A stretch of DNA of 64,000 bases from CAWIOX01 sp963837775 (GCA_963837775.1 CAWIOX010000030.1:310001-374000); one strand, 5' to 3'; shown: positions 1-10,470, counted from the first letter of the stretch. Notes: generated from the letters alone by a model not told the origin. Made by a program: numbers and translations.

Positions 1-1077
1 GGCCAGCATGTCCTGGATGCGCTTGTGCGCTGCATCACGACCGGTCAGCATTTTGCCGTTCAAGAGCAGGGTCTGGCCCGGCTTCCAGGATGCGACTTCA
101 GCTTTGGTCAGAGTGTTGAGATCGATGCGTTTGGATTTTTCCGTGTCGGCTGTCCAGTGCACATCCGGCCAGTCGGATAACGATGGTGGTTCCATGAAGG
201 CCGGGCCGGAACCATCGAGCACGAAATGGCCGTGGCGGGTCGCAGCGCAGTTCGGGATCATTGCCACCGGCTTGGAGGCAGCATGGGTTGGGTACATCAT
301 GATTTTCACGTCGAGCACCGTAGTCAGGCCGCCTAAGCCCTGCGCGCCGATACCAAGGGCATTGATTTTCTGGAACAGGTCGATACGCAATTCTTCGGTC
401 TTGTTTTGCGGGCCGCGTTTGAGCAGATCGTACATGTTGATATCTTCCATCAACACTTCTTTTGCCATCAGCATGGCTTTTTCTGCGGTGCCGCCGATAC
501 CGATGCCGAGCATGCCCGGCGGGCACCAGCCAGCGCCCATGGTCGGTACGGTCTTCATGACCCAGTCCACCAGCGAATCGGATGGGTTCAGCATCACGAA
601 CTTGGTCTTGTTCTCCGAGCCGCCGCCCTTGGCTGCAATCTGCACGTCAACCGTATTGCCCGGCACCAGTTCCATGTGAATTACAGCCGGGGTATTGTCT
701 TTGGTGTTCTTGCGTTCGAATTGCGGGTCGGCAACGATCGATGCGCGCAGTTTATTTTCAGGATTGTTGTAACCGCGACGCACGCCTTCATTGATGGCAT
801 CGGTGATCGAGCCTTTGAAGCCTTCAAAACGTACTTCCATGCCGACTTTAAGGAAGACATTGACGATCCCGGTATCCTGACAGATTGGGCGCTTGCCTTC
901 GGCGCACATGCGCGAATTGGTGAGGATCTGGGCAATCGCATCCTTGGCTGCCGGGCTTTGCTCGGTCTCATAGGCGCGTGCAAGGTGCTGGATGTAATCG
1001 GCTGGATGGTAGTAGCTGATGTACTGCAACGCAGCTGCGACTGATTCGATGAGATCGTCTTGCTTGATGATGGTCAT
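1..1077 (-). CDS. fumA: Fumarate hydratase, class I (iron-sulfur), C-terminus cut by window edge
   Basis: Catalyses the reversible hydration of fumarate to malate in the TCA cycle, using an oxygen-sensitive [4Fe-4S] cluster. Translating the minus strand from the ATG at 1077 gives an open frame of about 359 residues that runs off the left edge; full-length members have roughly 505-510. The frame begins MTIIKQDDLIES and contains CQDTGIV (Cys about residue 66), GGGSENKTKF and GWCPPGMLGIGIGG, which are typical of the N-terminal catalytic and cluster-binding domain; the start of the C-terminal beta domain follows (KPGQTLLLNGKMLTGRDAAH). The YqhA-like gene lies 26 bp upstream on the same strand, so the two are probably co-transcribed. 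The E. coli paralogues FumA and FumB cannot be separated from this sequence, so the symbol is generic. The family call is very secure. Confidence 0.95.
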   Translation of the reverse strand, partial: MTIIKQDDLIESVAAALQYISYYHPADYIQHLARAYETEQSPAAKDAIAQILTNSRMCAEGKRPICQDTGIVNVFLKVGMEVRFEGFKGSITDAINEGVRRGYNNPENKLRASIVADPQFERKNTKDNTPAVIHMELVPGNTVDVQIAAKGGGSENKTKFVMLNPSDSLVDWVMKTVPTMGAGWCPPGMLGIGIGGTAEKAMLMAKEVLMEDINMYDLLKRGPQNKTEELRIDLFQKINALGIGAQGLGGLTTVLDVKIMMYPTHAASKPVAMIPNCAATRHGHFVLDGSGPAFMEPPSLSDWPDVHWTADTEKSKRIDLNTLTKAEVASWKPGQTLLLNGKMLTGRDAAHKRIQDMLA

Positions 1078-1103
1078 GAAGTTTCTCGTTGAGGTTAAGT
1101 AAT

Positions 1104-1721
1104 CTAATGATCGGTGTTCTGTTGGTGTGTGCCCGACATGATGCGGTCGCAGGCGGCCAGCGCCAATGCAGACAGCAGGAACACGGCATGGATGCCGGTC
1201 TGTGCAATCAGGGTTTTTACGTCGTACGCATTGGCGTTGATGAAGGTTTTAAGCAGGTGAATAGAGGAAATGCCGATGATCGCCATTGCCAGCTTCACCT
1301 TCAAAACAGAAGCGTTGACATGGGACAGCCATTCCGGTTGATCCGGGTGGCTTTCAAGGTTCATGCGTGAGATGAAAGTGTCGTAGCCGCCGACGATCAC
1401 CATAATCAACAAATTTGAAATCATGACAACGTCAATGAGCCCCAAAACGACCAGCATGATCGTGCTCTCATTTAATTTTGTCGGCCTGACTTGGCCTGCG
1501 ACCGTTACTGCATCGAGTATGTGCTCCAGTGCCGAGGCATTGCCCATGGCGGCGCCAATCAGGTCAACCAACTCTACCCAGAAGTGAAATACATAGACGC
1601 ACTGTGCCAGGATGAGGCCGAGATAGAGTGGCAACTGCAACCAGCGGCTCGTGAAAATCAGGTTGGGCAGTAGTCCGATTTTATCCGGCGCGACAGAGGT
1701 GGGTGATGGATCTTTGTTCAT
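1104..1721 (-). CDS. yqhA: UPF0114 (YqhA) family inner membrane protein
   Basis: A membrane protein of about 205 residues. Hydrophobic segments lie near residues 25-45 (LPLYLGLILAQCVYVFHFWVEL), 95-120 (IMLVVLGLIDVVMISNLLIMV) and 150-195. The family-typical stretch GGYDTFISRMNL follows the second segment, and SHVNASVLKVKLAMAI is also characteristic. The frame is open from 1751, but the Met at 1721 (MNKDPSPTS) is preferred because it gives the usual family length. The family has no firmly established function. The gene sits directly upstream of the fumarate hydratase in the same direction, suggesting co-transcription. The family call is confident; the function is unknown. Confidence 0.85.
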   Translation of the reverse strand: MNKDPSPTSVAPDKIGLLPNLIFTSRWLQLPLYLGLILAQCVYVFHFWVELVDLIGAAMGNASALEHILDAVTVAGQVRPTKLNESTIMLVVLGLIDVVMISNLLIMVIVGGYDTFISRMNLESHPDQPEWLSHVNASVLKVKLAMAIIGISSIHLLKTFINANAYDVKTLIAQTGIHAVFLLSALALAACDRIMSGTHQQNTDH

Positions 1722-2093
1722 TGCGAGTTGTTCGATGTTGCGAAGCATCAAAAATAGGAATTTCGCATTTTACACGGGCTGTACTTCCAGTCGCTGTTCT
1801 GTGAGGCAGTTGGCGATGGTCTTGGCAGGTCACATAATTTGAATGTTAGTGCAGGCATGACTTCACTGATGCTTTTGCGGAGGGCAGCATAGGTCGGATG
1901 ATAGGCATGGCGATAACCAGAAAAATATACGCTGTATTTTTGGATTTCATGGCGTATTGTAACGACATCTCGAAAGCGAGTGTTCTCTTGGTGCGTCGCA
2001 ATAATATTTAGACTTGGTTTGCCATGTGTAAGGCTTCAGTAAGAGTAAAAGTCTATTTTTATTACACAAATTAACATTAGGTGGAGAAGACAA
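1722..2093. other. Divergent intergenic region between yqhA and acs
   Basis: About 370 bp carrying the promoters of the leftward yqhA-fum unit and of acs. It is AT-rich, and TATAATATTT-like sequence occurs near 2000. I saw no complete sigma-54 site, riboswitch or credible small gene. A short palindrome AAAAATATAC/GTATTTTT near 1921-1940 resembles the left end of the dispersed repeat but lacks the rest. Confidence 0.5.
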
Positions 2094-4076
2094 ATGGCTG
2101 ATATTGAAACCGTAAAACAAGAAAATCGCGTTTTCCTGCCGCCGGCAGAATTCGTGGCTAATGCATCCGTTTCCGGAATGGATGCTTATAAAGCCCTCTG
2201 TGCCGAGGCTGAGCAAGATTACGAGGGCTTCTGGAGCAGGCTTGCACGAGAAAATATTCTCTGGCAAAAGCCTTTCACCAAGACGCTGGATGAATCAGAT
2301 GCACCGTTCTACAAGTGGTTTGAAGACGGCCATCTGAATGTTTCCTATAATTGCCTCGACCGTAATCTGCAAAATGGCAATGCCGACAAAACCGCGATCA
2401 TATTCGAAGCAGATGATGGGAAAGTGACCAAGGCGACGTATGCAGAATTGCACCAGAAAGTGTGTAAGTTTGCGAATGGTCTGAAATCGCTCGGCGTTCA
2501 GAAGGGTGATCGCGTCGTCATCTACATGTCGATGTCGATCGAAGGCGTCGCCGCCATGCAGGCTTGCGCCCGTATCGGTGCTACACACTCCGTCGTGTTT
2601 GGCGGCTTTTCCGCCAAATCTTTGCAAGAACGTATTATCGATGCCGGCGCGGTCGCCGTCATTACTGCCGATGAGCAGGTGCGCGGTGGCAAGCATCTGC
2701 CATTGAAAGCGATTGTCGACGAGGCTTTGGCTCTGGGTGGTTGCGACAATATCAAAAACGTCATTGTCTACCAACGTACAGGCGGCAATATCGGCATGGC
2801 TGCCGGTCGCGATATCTGGCTGCATGATTTGGTTGCGAATCAGTCCGAGGTTTGTGAGCCGGAATGGGTCAGCGCCGAGCATCCGCTGTTTATTCTGTAT
2901 ACATCCGGATCCACCGGTACACCGAAAGGCGTACAGCATTCATCCGGCGGTTTTCTGCTGTGGGCCATGCTCACAATGAAGTGGACGTTTGACATCAAGC
3001 CGTCTGACATATTCTGGTGTACCGCTGATATCGGCTGGGTTACCGGTCATACCTATATTGCTTATGGGCCGCTGGCTGTAGGCGCAACCGAAATAGTTTT
3101 TGAGGGCGTGCCGACTTACCCTAATGCAGGCCGTTTCTGGGACATGATCCAGAAGCATAAAGCGACTATTTTCTACACGGCACCAACTGCAATTCGCTCA
3201 CTGATCAAGGCTGCAGACGTTGATCCAAGCGTGCACCCATCTAAATATGATCTGTCCAGTCTGCGCTTGCTGGGTTCTGTCGGTGAACCGATTAATCCTG
3301 AAGCATGGATGTGGTACTACAAAAATATCGGCGGCGAGCGCTGCCCGATTGTCGATACTTTCTGGCAGACCGAGACCGGCGGTCACATGATTACCCCGTT
3401 GCCAGGCGCGACGCCAATGGTGCCGGGTTCCTGCACTTTGCCATTGCCGGGGATTATGACTGCGATCGTTGATGAGACAGGCAATGACCTGCCAAATGGT
3501 CAGGGCGGTATTCTGGTCGTCAAGCGTCCATGGCCGTCCATGATCCGCACTATCTGGAATAACCCGGATCGTTTCAAGAGCAGTTATTTCCCCGAGGAAC
3601 TCGGTGGCACCATGTATCTGGCCGGTGATGGCGCGATCCGTAACAAGGAAACTGGTTATTTCACTATCACTGGCCGTATCGATGATGTGCTGAATGTTTC
3701 CGGTCACCGTATGGGTACGATGGAAATCGAATCTGCACTGGTTGCCAATCCGTTGGTGGCAGAGGCTGCTGTCGTTGGTAAGCCGGATGATACGACTGGC
3801 GAATCGATTTGCGCTTTTGTCGTGCTCAAGCAGGCGCGCCCAACCGGTGATGAGGCGAAAAAAATCGCGTTGGAATTGCGTAATTGGGTCGGCAAGGAAA
3901 TCGGCCCGATCGCCAAGCCGAAAGAGATTCGTTTCGGTGACAATCTGCCTAAGACCCGTTCCGGCAAGATCATGCGTCGCTTGTTGCGCGTGCTGGCTAA
4001 AGGTGAGGAAATTACGCAGGACGTCTCCACACTCGAAAATCCAGCCATTCTGGAGCAACTCAAGCAGGCACAGTGA
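2094..4076 (+). CDS. acs: Acetyl-CoA synthetase (AMP-forming)
   Basis: Converts acetate, ATP and CoA to acetyl-CoA, AMP and pyrophosphate, the high-affinity route for acetate assimilation. The 660-residue protein has the normal length. The N-terminal ACAS domain is followed by the adenylate-forming motifs: YTSGSTGTPKGV near residue 266, the substrate-pocket motif DTFWQTETGG near 420, YLAGDGAIRNKETGYFTITG near 508, then GRIDDVLNVSGHRMGT, and the C-terminal TRSGKIMRR whose Lys (about 625) is the residue acetylated in this family. The start is supported by a purine-rich ribosome site (GGTGGAGAAG) just upstream of the ATG. It is transcribed alone. Its expected regulators and acetate permease are in the island at 25-34 kb rather than next to it. 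Confidence 0.98.
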   Translation: MADIETVKQENRVFLPPAEFVANASVSGMDAYKALCAEAEQDYEGFWSRLARENILWQKPFTKTLDESDAPFYKWFEDGHLNVSYNCLDRNLQNGNADKTAIIFEADDGKVTKATYAELHQKVCKFANGLKSLGVQKGDRVVIYMSMSIEGVAAMQACARIGATHSVVFGGFSAKSLQERIIDAGAVAVITADEQVRGGKHLPLKAIVDEALALGGCDNIKNVIVYQRTGGNIGMAAGRDIWLHDLVANQSEVCEPEWVSAEHPLFILYTSGSTGTPKGVQHSSGGFLLWAMLTMKWTFDIKPSDIFWCTADIGWVTGHTYIAYGPLAVGATEIVFEGVPTYPNAGRFWDMIQKHKATIFYTAPTAIRSLIKAADVDPSVHPSKYDLSSLRLLGSVGEPINPEAWMWYYKNIGGERCPIVDTFWQTETGGHMITPLPGATPMVPGSCTLPLPGIMTAIVDETGNDLPNGQGGILVVKRPWPSMIRTIWNNPDRFKSSYFPEELGGTMYLAGDGAIRNKETGYFTITGRIDDVLNVSGHRMGTMEIESALVANPLVAEAAVVGKPDDTTGESICAFVVLKQARPTGDEAKKIALELRNWVGKEIGPIAKPKEIRFGDNLPKTRSGKIMRRLLRVLAKGEEITQDVSTLENPAILEQLKQAQ

Positions 4077-4263
4077 TGTGTTGAGCAAGGTATGTGGCAG
4101 GTTGCGCATCAATTTAATGTAAAGACACCACTCCCGCGCAAGCGGGATGGCATGGCGCCAGCACCGCATCAGGTACTGGCGTTATTTCATTGTGGCTTCA
4201 CTTGATTTCATTTTTATGATGCCGTCTCGCAAGTTGCCCTAGCTTTATTCATGCATTGTTTGC

Positions 4264-4269
4264 TATAAT
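4264..4269 (+). promoter_or_regulatory. Candidate -10 box of the tRNA-Ser promoter
   Basis: A perfect TATAAT lies 27 bp before the mature tRNA-Ser 5' end. No strong -35 is visible at ideal spacing; AGCTTT/CTTTAT around 4241-4248 is the best candidate. Confidence 0.45.
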
Positions 4270-4296
4270 CTGCGGCTTCACGAAAGTGAATATGCA

Positions 4297-4387
4297 GGAG
4301 AGATGGATGAGTGGTTGAAGTCGCACGCCTGGAAAGCGTGTATAGGTTCATAGCCTATCCGGGGTTCGAATCCCCGTCTCTCCGCCA
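4297..4387 (+). tRNA. tRNA-Ser (anticodon GGA)
   Basis: A 91-nt class II tRNA with a long variable arm. The acceptor stem GGAGAGA pairs perfectly with TCTCTCC, followed by discriminator G and an encoded CCA end. The anticodon loop is CTGGAAA with anticodon GGA, reading UCC/UCU. The T-loop GGTTCGAATCC is canonical. It has its own promoter and terminator. Confidence 0.96.
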
Positions 4388-4420
4388 GAAACATTGCAAA
4401 CGTCTCCAAAGTTTGCCGAT

Positions 4421-4457
4421 AAACCCCTAGGAAATCAAACGCTTAGGGGTTTTTTGT
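4421..4457 (+). terminator. Rho-independent terminator of tRNA-Ser
   Basis: Stem AACCCCTA / TAGGGGTT with a loop of about 14 nt, followed by a T run, about 35 bp downstream of the tRNA. Confidence 0.8.
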
Positions 4458-5083
4458 TGCCTGTCGAAGTTAGGTCAGCCAAGCTGTGCCAGATCTAATG
4501 TCCATCTCTACGTTAATCCGCGGCTTCTGGACGGTTAGCGTCAGCTGGGCTGCTTGATACCGGCTTCCTATGCGTCCCAATTTTCATCAAAATGGGCGTG
4601 TTAGCGGAGGAGGGGGCGCCATGTGCACCTTACTTACCGCTCAAGTAAGGCGCAAAAGCCGAAAATAATACTGCTATGGGTATATTTCAGATGCCCAATG
4701 AACATGTGCGGCTAATGCTTGAAAAACAGTGATACTCCCTGTTTTTTACAAAAATCAGCGACTATTCGTCGTGTATTCTCAGTCAAATTGCCTCAGCGCA
4801 GCGCCAATGCTAGTTCCCCGGGCTGTAACTGGCCATCAGTGTAGACAGCGCTACAGTCCGCGCAAGTCAAGGGTTCTGCTGATCTTCCCTGCGATTGGCT
4901 GGGGCATGGCTTTCATTGTCGAAGACTTCCAGCTGTCGGCCAAGCATTGAAAGGCTTGATAAGAGATGTTCTGTTTTCATCGCGCCACTCCTTCAGTAAA
5001 ACAAAATAAATGTAGCGCGCAGGATTAGCGCATCGTCTGATGGCTATTGAGATAGATGCTGGCGCAACTATTTGGAGGGACGA
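4458..5083. other. Gene-poor intergenic region between tRNA-Ser and livK terminator
   Basis: About 625 bp without a credible gene. It contains one copy of the dispersed repeat (4661-4749). Two short open frames here (about 61-73 codons) have no family features, ribosome site or hydrophobic pattern and were not called. Confidence 0.5.
4661..4749 (+). repeat. Dispersed intergenic repeat, copy A
   Basis: Member of a six-copy family in this window. Left arm GGGTATATTT at 4678-4687, core GCGGCTAATGCT at 4708-4719, right arm GATACTCCC at 4731-4739 followed by a T-rich tail. The left and right arms are partly complementary. The copy lies between convergent tRNA-Ser and livK. Confidence 0.8.
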
Positions 5084-5120
5084 AAAAAAGCAGAACAAGC
5101 TTGCTTGTTCTGCTTTTGGA
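5084..5120 (-). terminator. Terminator of the livK gene
   Basis: A near-perfect hairpin (stem AAAAGCAGAACAAGC / GCTTGTTCTGCTTTT, 5086-5117). Read on the minus strand it ends in a run of seven T, so it terminates leftward transcription from livK. Confidence 0.85.
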
Positions 5121-5220
5121 TGTTTGCTAATTAGTAAGCCAATAAAGCGCTTATCGTATTAGCGCAAATCTGTTGGCATCATTGCGCTGCTCAATGCGGC
5201 AGGAATGATGTCAGTACAAA

Positions 5221-6346
5221 TCAATAGCTGGTCACTGCAACCGGTTGGCCATTCTTGAATGAGAATACGGTCACTGGCGATTGCTTCATGTCGCCTTTTT
5301 CATCAAAAGCATAGGTTCCGGCAATGCCTTTGTAGCTGATTTTCGACATTTCCTGACCGACTTTTGCAGGATCGATGGAGCTTGATTTTTGCATTGCAGC
5401 GGACATCAGCATCACAGCGTCATAGTAAGAGGCGGCATAGACGTCCGCTTCCTGGTTGTAACGTTTCTTGTATTTTGCTTTGAATACCGGTCCAGTTGCT
5501 GCTTTGTCCAGAATCGCACCGCCTTGCGCGCAGAAGACGTTGCCGTCAACCGCATCGCCACCGATACGGCCCAATTCCGGGGTGCAAATCGTGTCGCCAC
5601 CCAGGACTTTGGCGGTGATGCCCAACTGTTTCATCTGACGCAACAGCGGTGCGCCTTGCGGCGTGTAGCCGCCGAAGAAAATCGCATCGACGTTTTTCGA
5701 CTTGAGCTTGGTCAGAATGGAGGTCATGTCGGTTGCTTTGTCGTTGGTGAATTCACGTGCAACGACTTGCATGCCGGAGTGTTTCGCTTCTTTCGCAAAT
5801 TCATCCGCAACGCCTTGTCCATAGGCGCTACGGTCATCGATGATCGCGACAACTTTCATTTTCAGCTCTTTGGCTGCGTAGAGCGCCATCTTTCCGCCGA
5901 TTTGCGAATCGTTAGCGGCAACGCGGAACAGGTTTTTATAGCCTTGTTGCGTGATCTTCGGATTGGAGGAGACGGTTGCAACGACTACGCCAGCATCGTT
6001 GTAGGCGCGTGAGGCGGGCATTGTCACGCCTGAATTGTAAGGGCCAGCTACGAATTTGACGCCGGCATCGATCAGTTTCTGGGCGACGGTAACGCCTGCC
6101 TTTGGATCGGCCTGATCATCTTCGGAAACAAGTTCAAATTTGATTTTCTTGCCTGCTACGGTGATCGGCTTGGCATTCAATTCTTCAATCGCCAGGCGGG
6201 TACCATTTTCATTGTCCTTGCCGGCAAAAGCTTGCGCGCCGGACAAAGGGGCGCTATGGCCGATTTTTACAGATAGTTTCTTGTGCGGAGACAGCACCCA
6301 CAGCGCCTAACAGCACGATACCGCTCACAATTTTATTCAGAACCAT
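5221..6346 (-). pseudogene. livK: Branched-chain amino acid ABC transporter substrate-binding protein (LivK type), N-terminal frameshift
   Basis: Periplasmic binding protein that delivers leucine/isoleucine/valine-type ligands to a Liv ABC importer. The main frame (from 6297) encodes a complete mature domain: VKIGHSAPLSGAQAFAGKDN, AGVTVAQKLIDAGVKFVAGP, ASYYDAVMLMSAAM. The signal peptide (MVLNKIVSGIVLLGAVGAV then SAQE, ATG at 6346 with GGAG upstream) lies in another frame. One extra base near 6264-6272, beside a five-A/T run, separates the two; removing it gives SAQETI joined to VKIG. The span of 1126 bp equals 375 codons plus one base. This is either a real inactivating frameshift or a sequencing error. 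No liv permease or ATPase genes adjoin it. A strong terminator follows the gene. Confidence 0.85.
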
Positions 6347-6725
6347 TTGATCTCCAAAATATAGATATAGACATCTGATGCAGCCAATTTTGTTGGCTGC
6401 TCCACACGCGTTATGAAACGGGTGTTCCATGGCGGGAATTATCCATAATTTTGTAGAAAATTATTGCGTAGTTTTCCGGCTTAATTTTGATGATTTCAGA
6501 GTTTTGTTTTAGAAATGTGGTTTGCTCCGAATTATATTTAGCGCTCCCTGTGGCGCACGGCTTCTGCCGCCCAGGATGGTGATGGAATTGTCAGATTGCC
6601 ACCTTTGATGGAGTGCTGCGCGCAAGACGTGTATCGTAACGAGCAGATTCTCGAGTTGAAAGTTGCAAGGAAAGTCTGGCGGCTTGTTATGATGTGCGTC
6701 CTCACTATTCTTATCGACTCAAGAC
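6347..6725. other. Divergent intergenic region upstream of livK and the DUF349 gene
   Basis: About 380 bp that must hold two divergent promoters. I see no RNA structure, repeat or small gene in it. Confidence 0.4.
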
Positions 6726-9299
6726 ATGTTCGACTTTCTTTTCAAGCGCTTGACCAGAAATAAAATCGCGGTACCGGTGCAGCCTGCTCAATTGTGAGTA
6801 ATGCCAAAGCAGCACAGGAGATGGCAAAGCAGGCTGCGCTGACGCAGGCGGGCGCTTTGAAAGATAAGGAGTCGGAGGCAGTCGAGTTCATTTTGCAATG
6901 TGTTTTTGCCGATGCGCGTTTAAAGGTGGCAGAACATGTTCATTCCAGGGTTCTGCAAGAACGGGTACTGCAAGCGATGCGCAATACGGACAGGCGGGTT
7001 TCGCGCTTGATGCAGGCGCGCATTGAGGCCGGCGTGAAACTGGCACTGTGTGAGCAGCAAGCCATGCAGTGTGTTGCGAATGCGCAAGAGTTGATGCGGG
7101 ATGTGAAGCTGACGCCGAATCAGGTCGTCGATCTTGACCGTGTATGGGTGGCGATTGCAATGCCGCCTGCATCTCTGCAGCAGGAATTCGAGTCGCTTCG
7201 TACTGCATTAGGTGAGCGTCTTGTGGCGCAGGCGGCGCTACAGCGTGCGGTGATGGATATGCTGGCCAAATTGCGCAGCATGGTGAGCGAATCTGCCAGT
7301 ATTGCTGCCCTCCGAGATGGCTGACATGCTGGATGCAATGGAGGCCGACGACGGTGCAATTTTCAGCTGCATCCGAGGCGCCTTCATTGCCCAAACACTT
7401 GTTGCAGGAGTTTGCGCAGGAGCTCAATCGTTTCGCCAAGTTTGGATGCTCTCAAGCAACGCCATGCGGCGATAGTGGCAAGGCAAGATGCGCTTGTGCA
7501 ATGGGAGGCGCAACAGCCATTGTCTTTGAATAAAGAGGAATTGCAGCAACTTTGGCGGGCATTGCCGCATGTGCCCGGCAATTTGCAGGATGCCGTACTG
7601 CTTGAACTCAATGCGCGCTTCGAGTCCTTGTTGCGTCAGACGGTTGCGCCAGCGACGAGCAGTGAGTCGGCGCCCGTCGTTGAAAAGAAACTGACTGGTC
7701 AGGCACTGAAGCAGGATTTCATCAATGTGCTGGAGCAGATGGAGACGGCATTGGATTCGGGCTTGTTGCAGGCGGCGGCAGAGTGTGACCGAACCTTGCG
7801 TGCCATTGATGTCAAGGCAGCGCAGGCATCGGAGTCGCAGATGGCCCGACTGTCCAGAGTGCGTGCCGAGTTGGCGCACTTGCTGGGCTGGGCCAAGTGG
7901 GGTGGAAATGTTTCGCGCGAGGAATTGGTCAAGGCCGCGATGGAATTGCCTGACACAGCAATTGCCGGTGTCCGAGTTGGCAAAAAAAGTAGGTGGTTTG
8001 CGCGAGCGCTGGAAATCACTGGATGTTTCGGCCGGACCAGCTGCCAAAGAATTATGGGTACGGTTTGATTTGGCATGCACGACTGCGTATGCTCCGGCAG
8101 CCGAACATTTCCAGCAGCCTGGCCGAAGAGCGCCGGCAGAATGCCCTGAAAGCGCAGTCGATGATTGCGGAGTTCAGACTGTTTGCGACGAAATCCCTGT
8201 TGGCCGTGGCGGGGTCCACTGCGGTGGATTGGAAGGCAGTTGCGCAGTATTGCCAGAATCAGCGTCAGGCATGGCAACGCCTCGGTACCATTGATCGCAA
8301 GGAGAAAAAGCAGCTCGATGCCGAGTTTGCACAGGTAATGCGTGCTCTGGCCGATCCTTTGGATCACCAGCGGCAGATTGAAATCAAGCGGCGTGAACAA
8401 CTGATTGCCGAGGCAGGAGAGATTCGTCCGGATGATCGTGCCGCATTGGATGCCTTGCGTGGGTTGCAGGAGCGTTGGCAGGAGTGCGCGAAATCCTTGC
8501 CGCTCGATCGCCGTGATGAGCAGGCGTTATGGCTGCGTTTTCGTACGTGCATGTGATGCGATTTTTGCCAGGCGCAAAGAAGTCGCGCAGGCGGCCGATG
8601 TCGATAGGCATGCCCAGTTACAGGCAAAAGAGACCGTGTGCGCAACGCTGGAAGCCGCTGCCGAAGAGCCGGATGCCGTTATTCGCAAAATATTGCGTGA
8701 GTCGCAGCAGGCGTGGGGGCGAATCGGCTATCGTACCGCGCGCATCGGAACAAGCCATCGAGGCGCGGTATGCAGCGGCTGTTGCAGCCTTGGAACTGCG
8801 CCTGGATTCCGCTGAGCGCTCTGCACAGGCCGCACAATTGCATGCACTGAGCGAAAAAATGCGTTTGTGCCATGGTCTGGAAGTGGCATTGGTGCATTCT
8901 CAGGTGGTGGATGCATCTTATCTGGAGCAATGGGTTGTACTGCCACGTTTGTCTGGTGAGATTGAAGGCGCATTGCAAAAACGGTTTTCAGACGTGCAAG
9001 CGGCTTTGCCTGCAAATGACCGTAGCTATGCAGCAATGCTGGAGGCGAATCGGACGCAGCTGTCACAGGAAATTTTGCGTCTGGAAATCGTGGCTGGACT
9101 GGAGAGTCCTGCAGAATTATCCAGAGAACGTCTGAAAATGCAGGTCGAAGTGCTGCAATCATCGTTGAAGATGGGACACAAATCCTTGAGTCAGGATGAG
9201 CAGTTGTATACCCTGTGCGCCTTGCCGGCGGTGGCGGATGCGCAGGATTCCAGCCGGATAAGCCATTTGCTGGCAAAGATGGGTGCAGCGAAAATCTGA
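6726..9299 (+). pseudogene. DUF349 domain protein, broken by about eight frameshifts
   Basis: Starting at the ATG at 6726 (MFDFLFKRLTRNKIAVPVQP), a coherent protein of roughly 855 residues can be followed only by changing frame near 6795, 7318, 7355, 7440, 7970, 8118, 8545 and 8730. The joined product is helical and charged, with repeated DUF349-like units such as LRERWKSLDVSAG, AWQRLGTIDRKEK, LQERWQECAKSLP and CDAIFARRKEVAQAADVDR. The last segment ends at 9299 (ISHLLAKMGAAKI). DUF349 proteins are mostly uncharacterised. Between shifts the coding frame is clean, with no internal stops or large deletions, which fits recent decay or indel sequencing errors better than old decay. The gene converges on fbpC, 16 bp away. 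The family assignment is fairly secure; whether the gene is truly dead is not. Confidence 0.75.
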
Positions 9300-9315
9300 G
9301 GAGTGACGGGATCAG

Positions 9316-10470
9316 TTACAGGCTGCCTGCCATCATGGCAGGCAGCACGCTGGACCTCTGTTTTATGCCGACAGGAAACGTGACTACGTGGTCAGCGCCC
9401 AGTCGGATGCCGATTTTCTCACCCAATTCATGATTGTGGTGAGAGGGGACCAATGCCAGTAGTTGTTGACCGCTGGGAAGTTTGAGCGTGTAAAGAAAGT
9501 CGGCGCCACGGAATGCCTTGCGCACCACTTCTGCCTGCAACGGGCTGTCATCGTCATGTACCACGTCATCGGCGCGCAGCAGCACATCGACATTCCACGC
9601 ATTTTTCTCATCGGTAGAGCAGACATCCATTCCTTGCCATAAAGGCAGGCTGCCGATTTCGATTTTGACCCGCTGATTCGGAATGTCCATCACGCCGGGC
9701 GTAAATACGCCATGCCCGATGAAATCTGCGACGAAACGGGTCGCCGGGCGGTGATAAAGATTGTAGGCGCTATCCCATTGCACGATTTCGCCATTTTGCA
9801 TGACGCCAATATGGTCGGCCATCGCGAAGGCTTCGTGTTGATCGTGCGTCACCAGCACGGCGGTCGTACCGCTGGCTTTCAGAATATCCCGCACTTCGCC
9901 CGCCAGTCGTTCGCGCAAATCGACGTCCAGGTTGGAAAACGGCTCATCCAGCAGCAACAAGTCCGGTTGCGGTGCAAGGGCGCGGGCCAGTGCCACGCGC
10001 TGCTGCTGGCCGCCGGATAGTTCGTGCGGATATTTGTCGCCTTGGGTCGACAGGCCGACCAGTTTCAGCAATTCTGCAACGCGCAGTTTGCGCTCGGGTT
10101 TTTTTAGTTTTTGCAGCCCAAAACCGATATTCTCTGCTACTGTCAGGTGCGGAAAAAGGGCGTAATCCTGAAACACGACACCGACATGGCGGGTTTCAGG
10201 CGGGGCCGTGAAGCCGACGCGACTGATTTCCTTGGCGCCGAGAGTGATGCGCCCGTCAATGAGCGATTCAAAACCGGCAATCGCGCGCAAAACCGTGGTC
10301 TTGCCGCAGCCTGAAGGCCCTAGCAGGCAGGCAATTTCGCCGCGCGTTAATGTGAATGAAAGCTGGTGCACGATTTCGTGCAACTCGCCATCAATCCGGT
10401 AACCGACGCGAATCGATGCAACAGAGAGATAAGCTGAGGATGGCGCTGGGTCGGAGATGATTGCGGGCAT
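9316..10470 (-). CDS. fbpC: Iron(III)-type ABC transporter ATP-binding protein (FbpC-like)
   Basis: Cytoplasmic ATPase subunit of a ferric-iron-type importer. The 384-residue protein has Walker A GPSGCGKTT (about residue 53), Q-loop VVFQDYALFPHLTV, signature LSGGQQQR, Walker B LLLLDEPFSNLD and the switch histidine in VLVTHDQHEA. The C-terminal 130 residues form the TOBE-like regulatory region found in the FbpC/PotA/CysA class (VLLRADDVVHDDD). It is divergent from the permease gene fbpB across about 100 bp that contains a Fur-like site, which favours iron over sulfate or putrescine. The last codons (PAMMAGS) are encoded by a GC-rich hairpin that could also act as a terminator. No periplasmic binding protein gene adjoins, so the substrate call is inference. 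Confidence 0.85.
   Translation of the reverse strand: MPAIISDPAPSSAYLSVASIRVGYRIDGELHEIVHQLSFTLTRGEIACLLGPSGCGKTTVLRAIAGFESLIDGRITLGAKEISRVGFTAPPETRHVGVVFQDYALFPHLTVAENIGFGLQKLKKPERKLRVAELLKLVGLSTQGDKYPHELSGGQQQRVALARALAPQPDLLLLDEPFSNLDVDLRERLAGEVRDILKASGTTAVLVTHDQHEAFAMADHIGVMQNGEIVQWDSAYNLYHRPATRFVADFIGHGVFTPGVMDIPNQRVKIEIGSLPLWQGMDVCSTDEKNAWNVDVLLRADDVVHDDDSPLQAEVVRKAFRGADFLYTLKLPSGQQLLALVPSHHNHELGEKIGIRLGADHVVTFPVGIKQRSSVLPAMMAGSL

Noticed and set aside
1921..1960. Partial copy of the dispersed repeat before acs
   Set aside because: Only the left palindrome AAAAATATAC/GTATTTTT matches; core and right arm are absent, and such AT palindromes arise by chance.
1800..2093. Sigma-54 promoter for acs
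   Set aside because: TTGGCAGG occurs near 1823 but there is no matching TTGCA element at the correct spacing.
4729..5098. Two small open frames between tRNA-Ser and livK
   Set aside because: No ribosome site, no domain, and one overlaps the repeat; composition is not coding-like.
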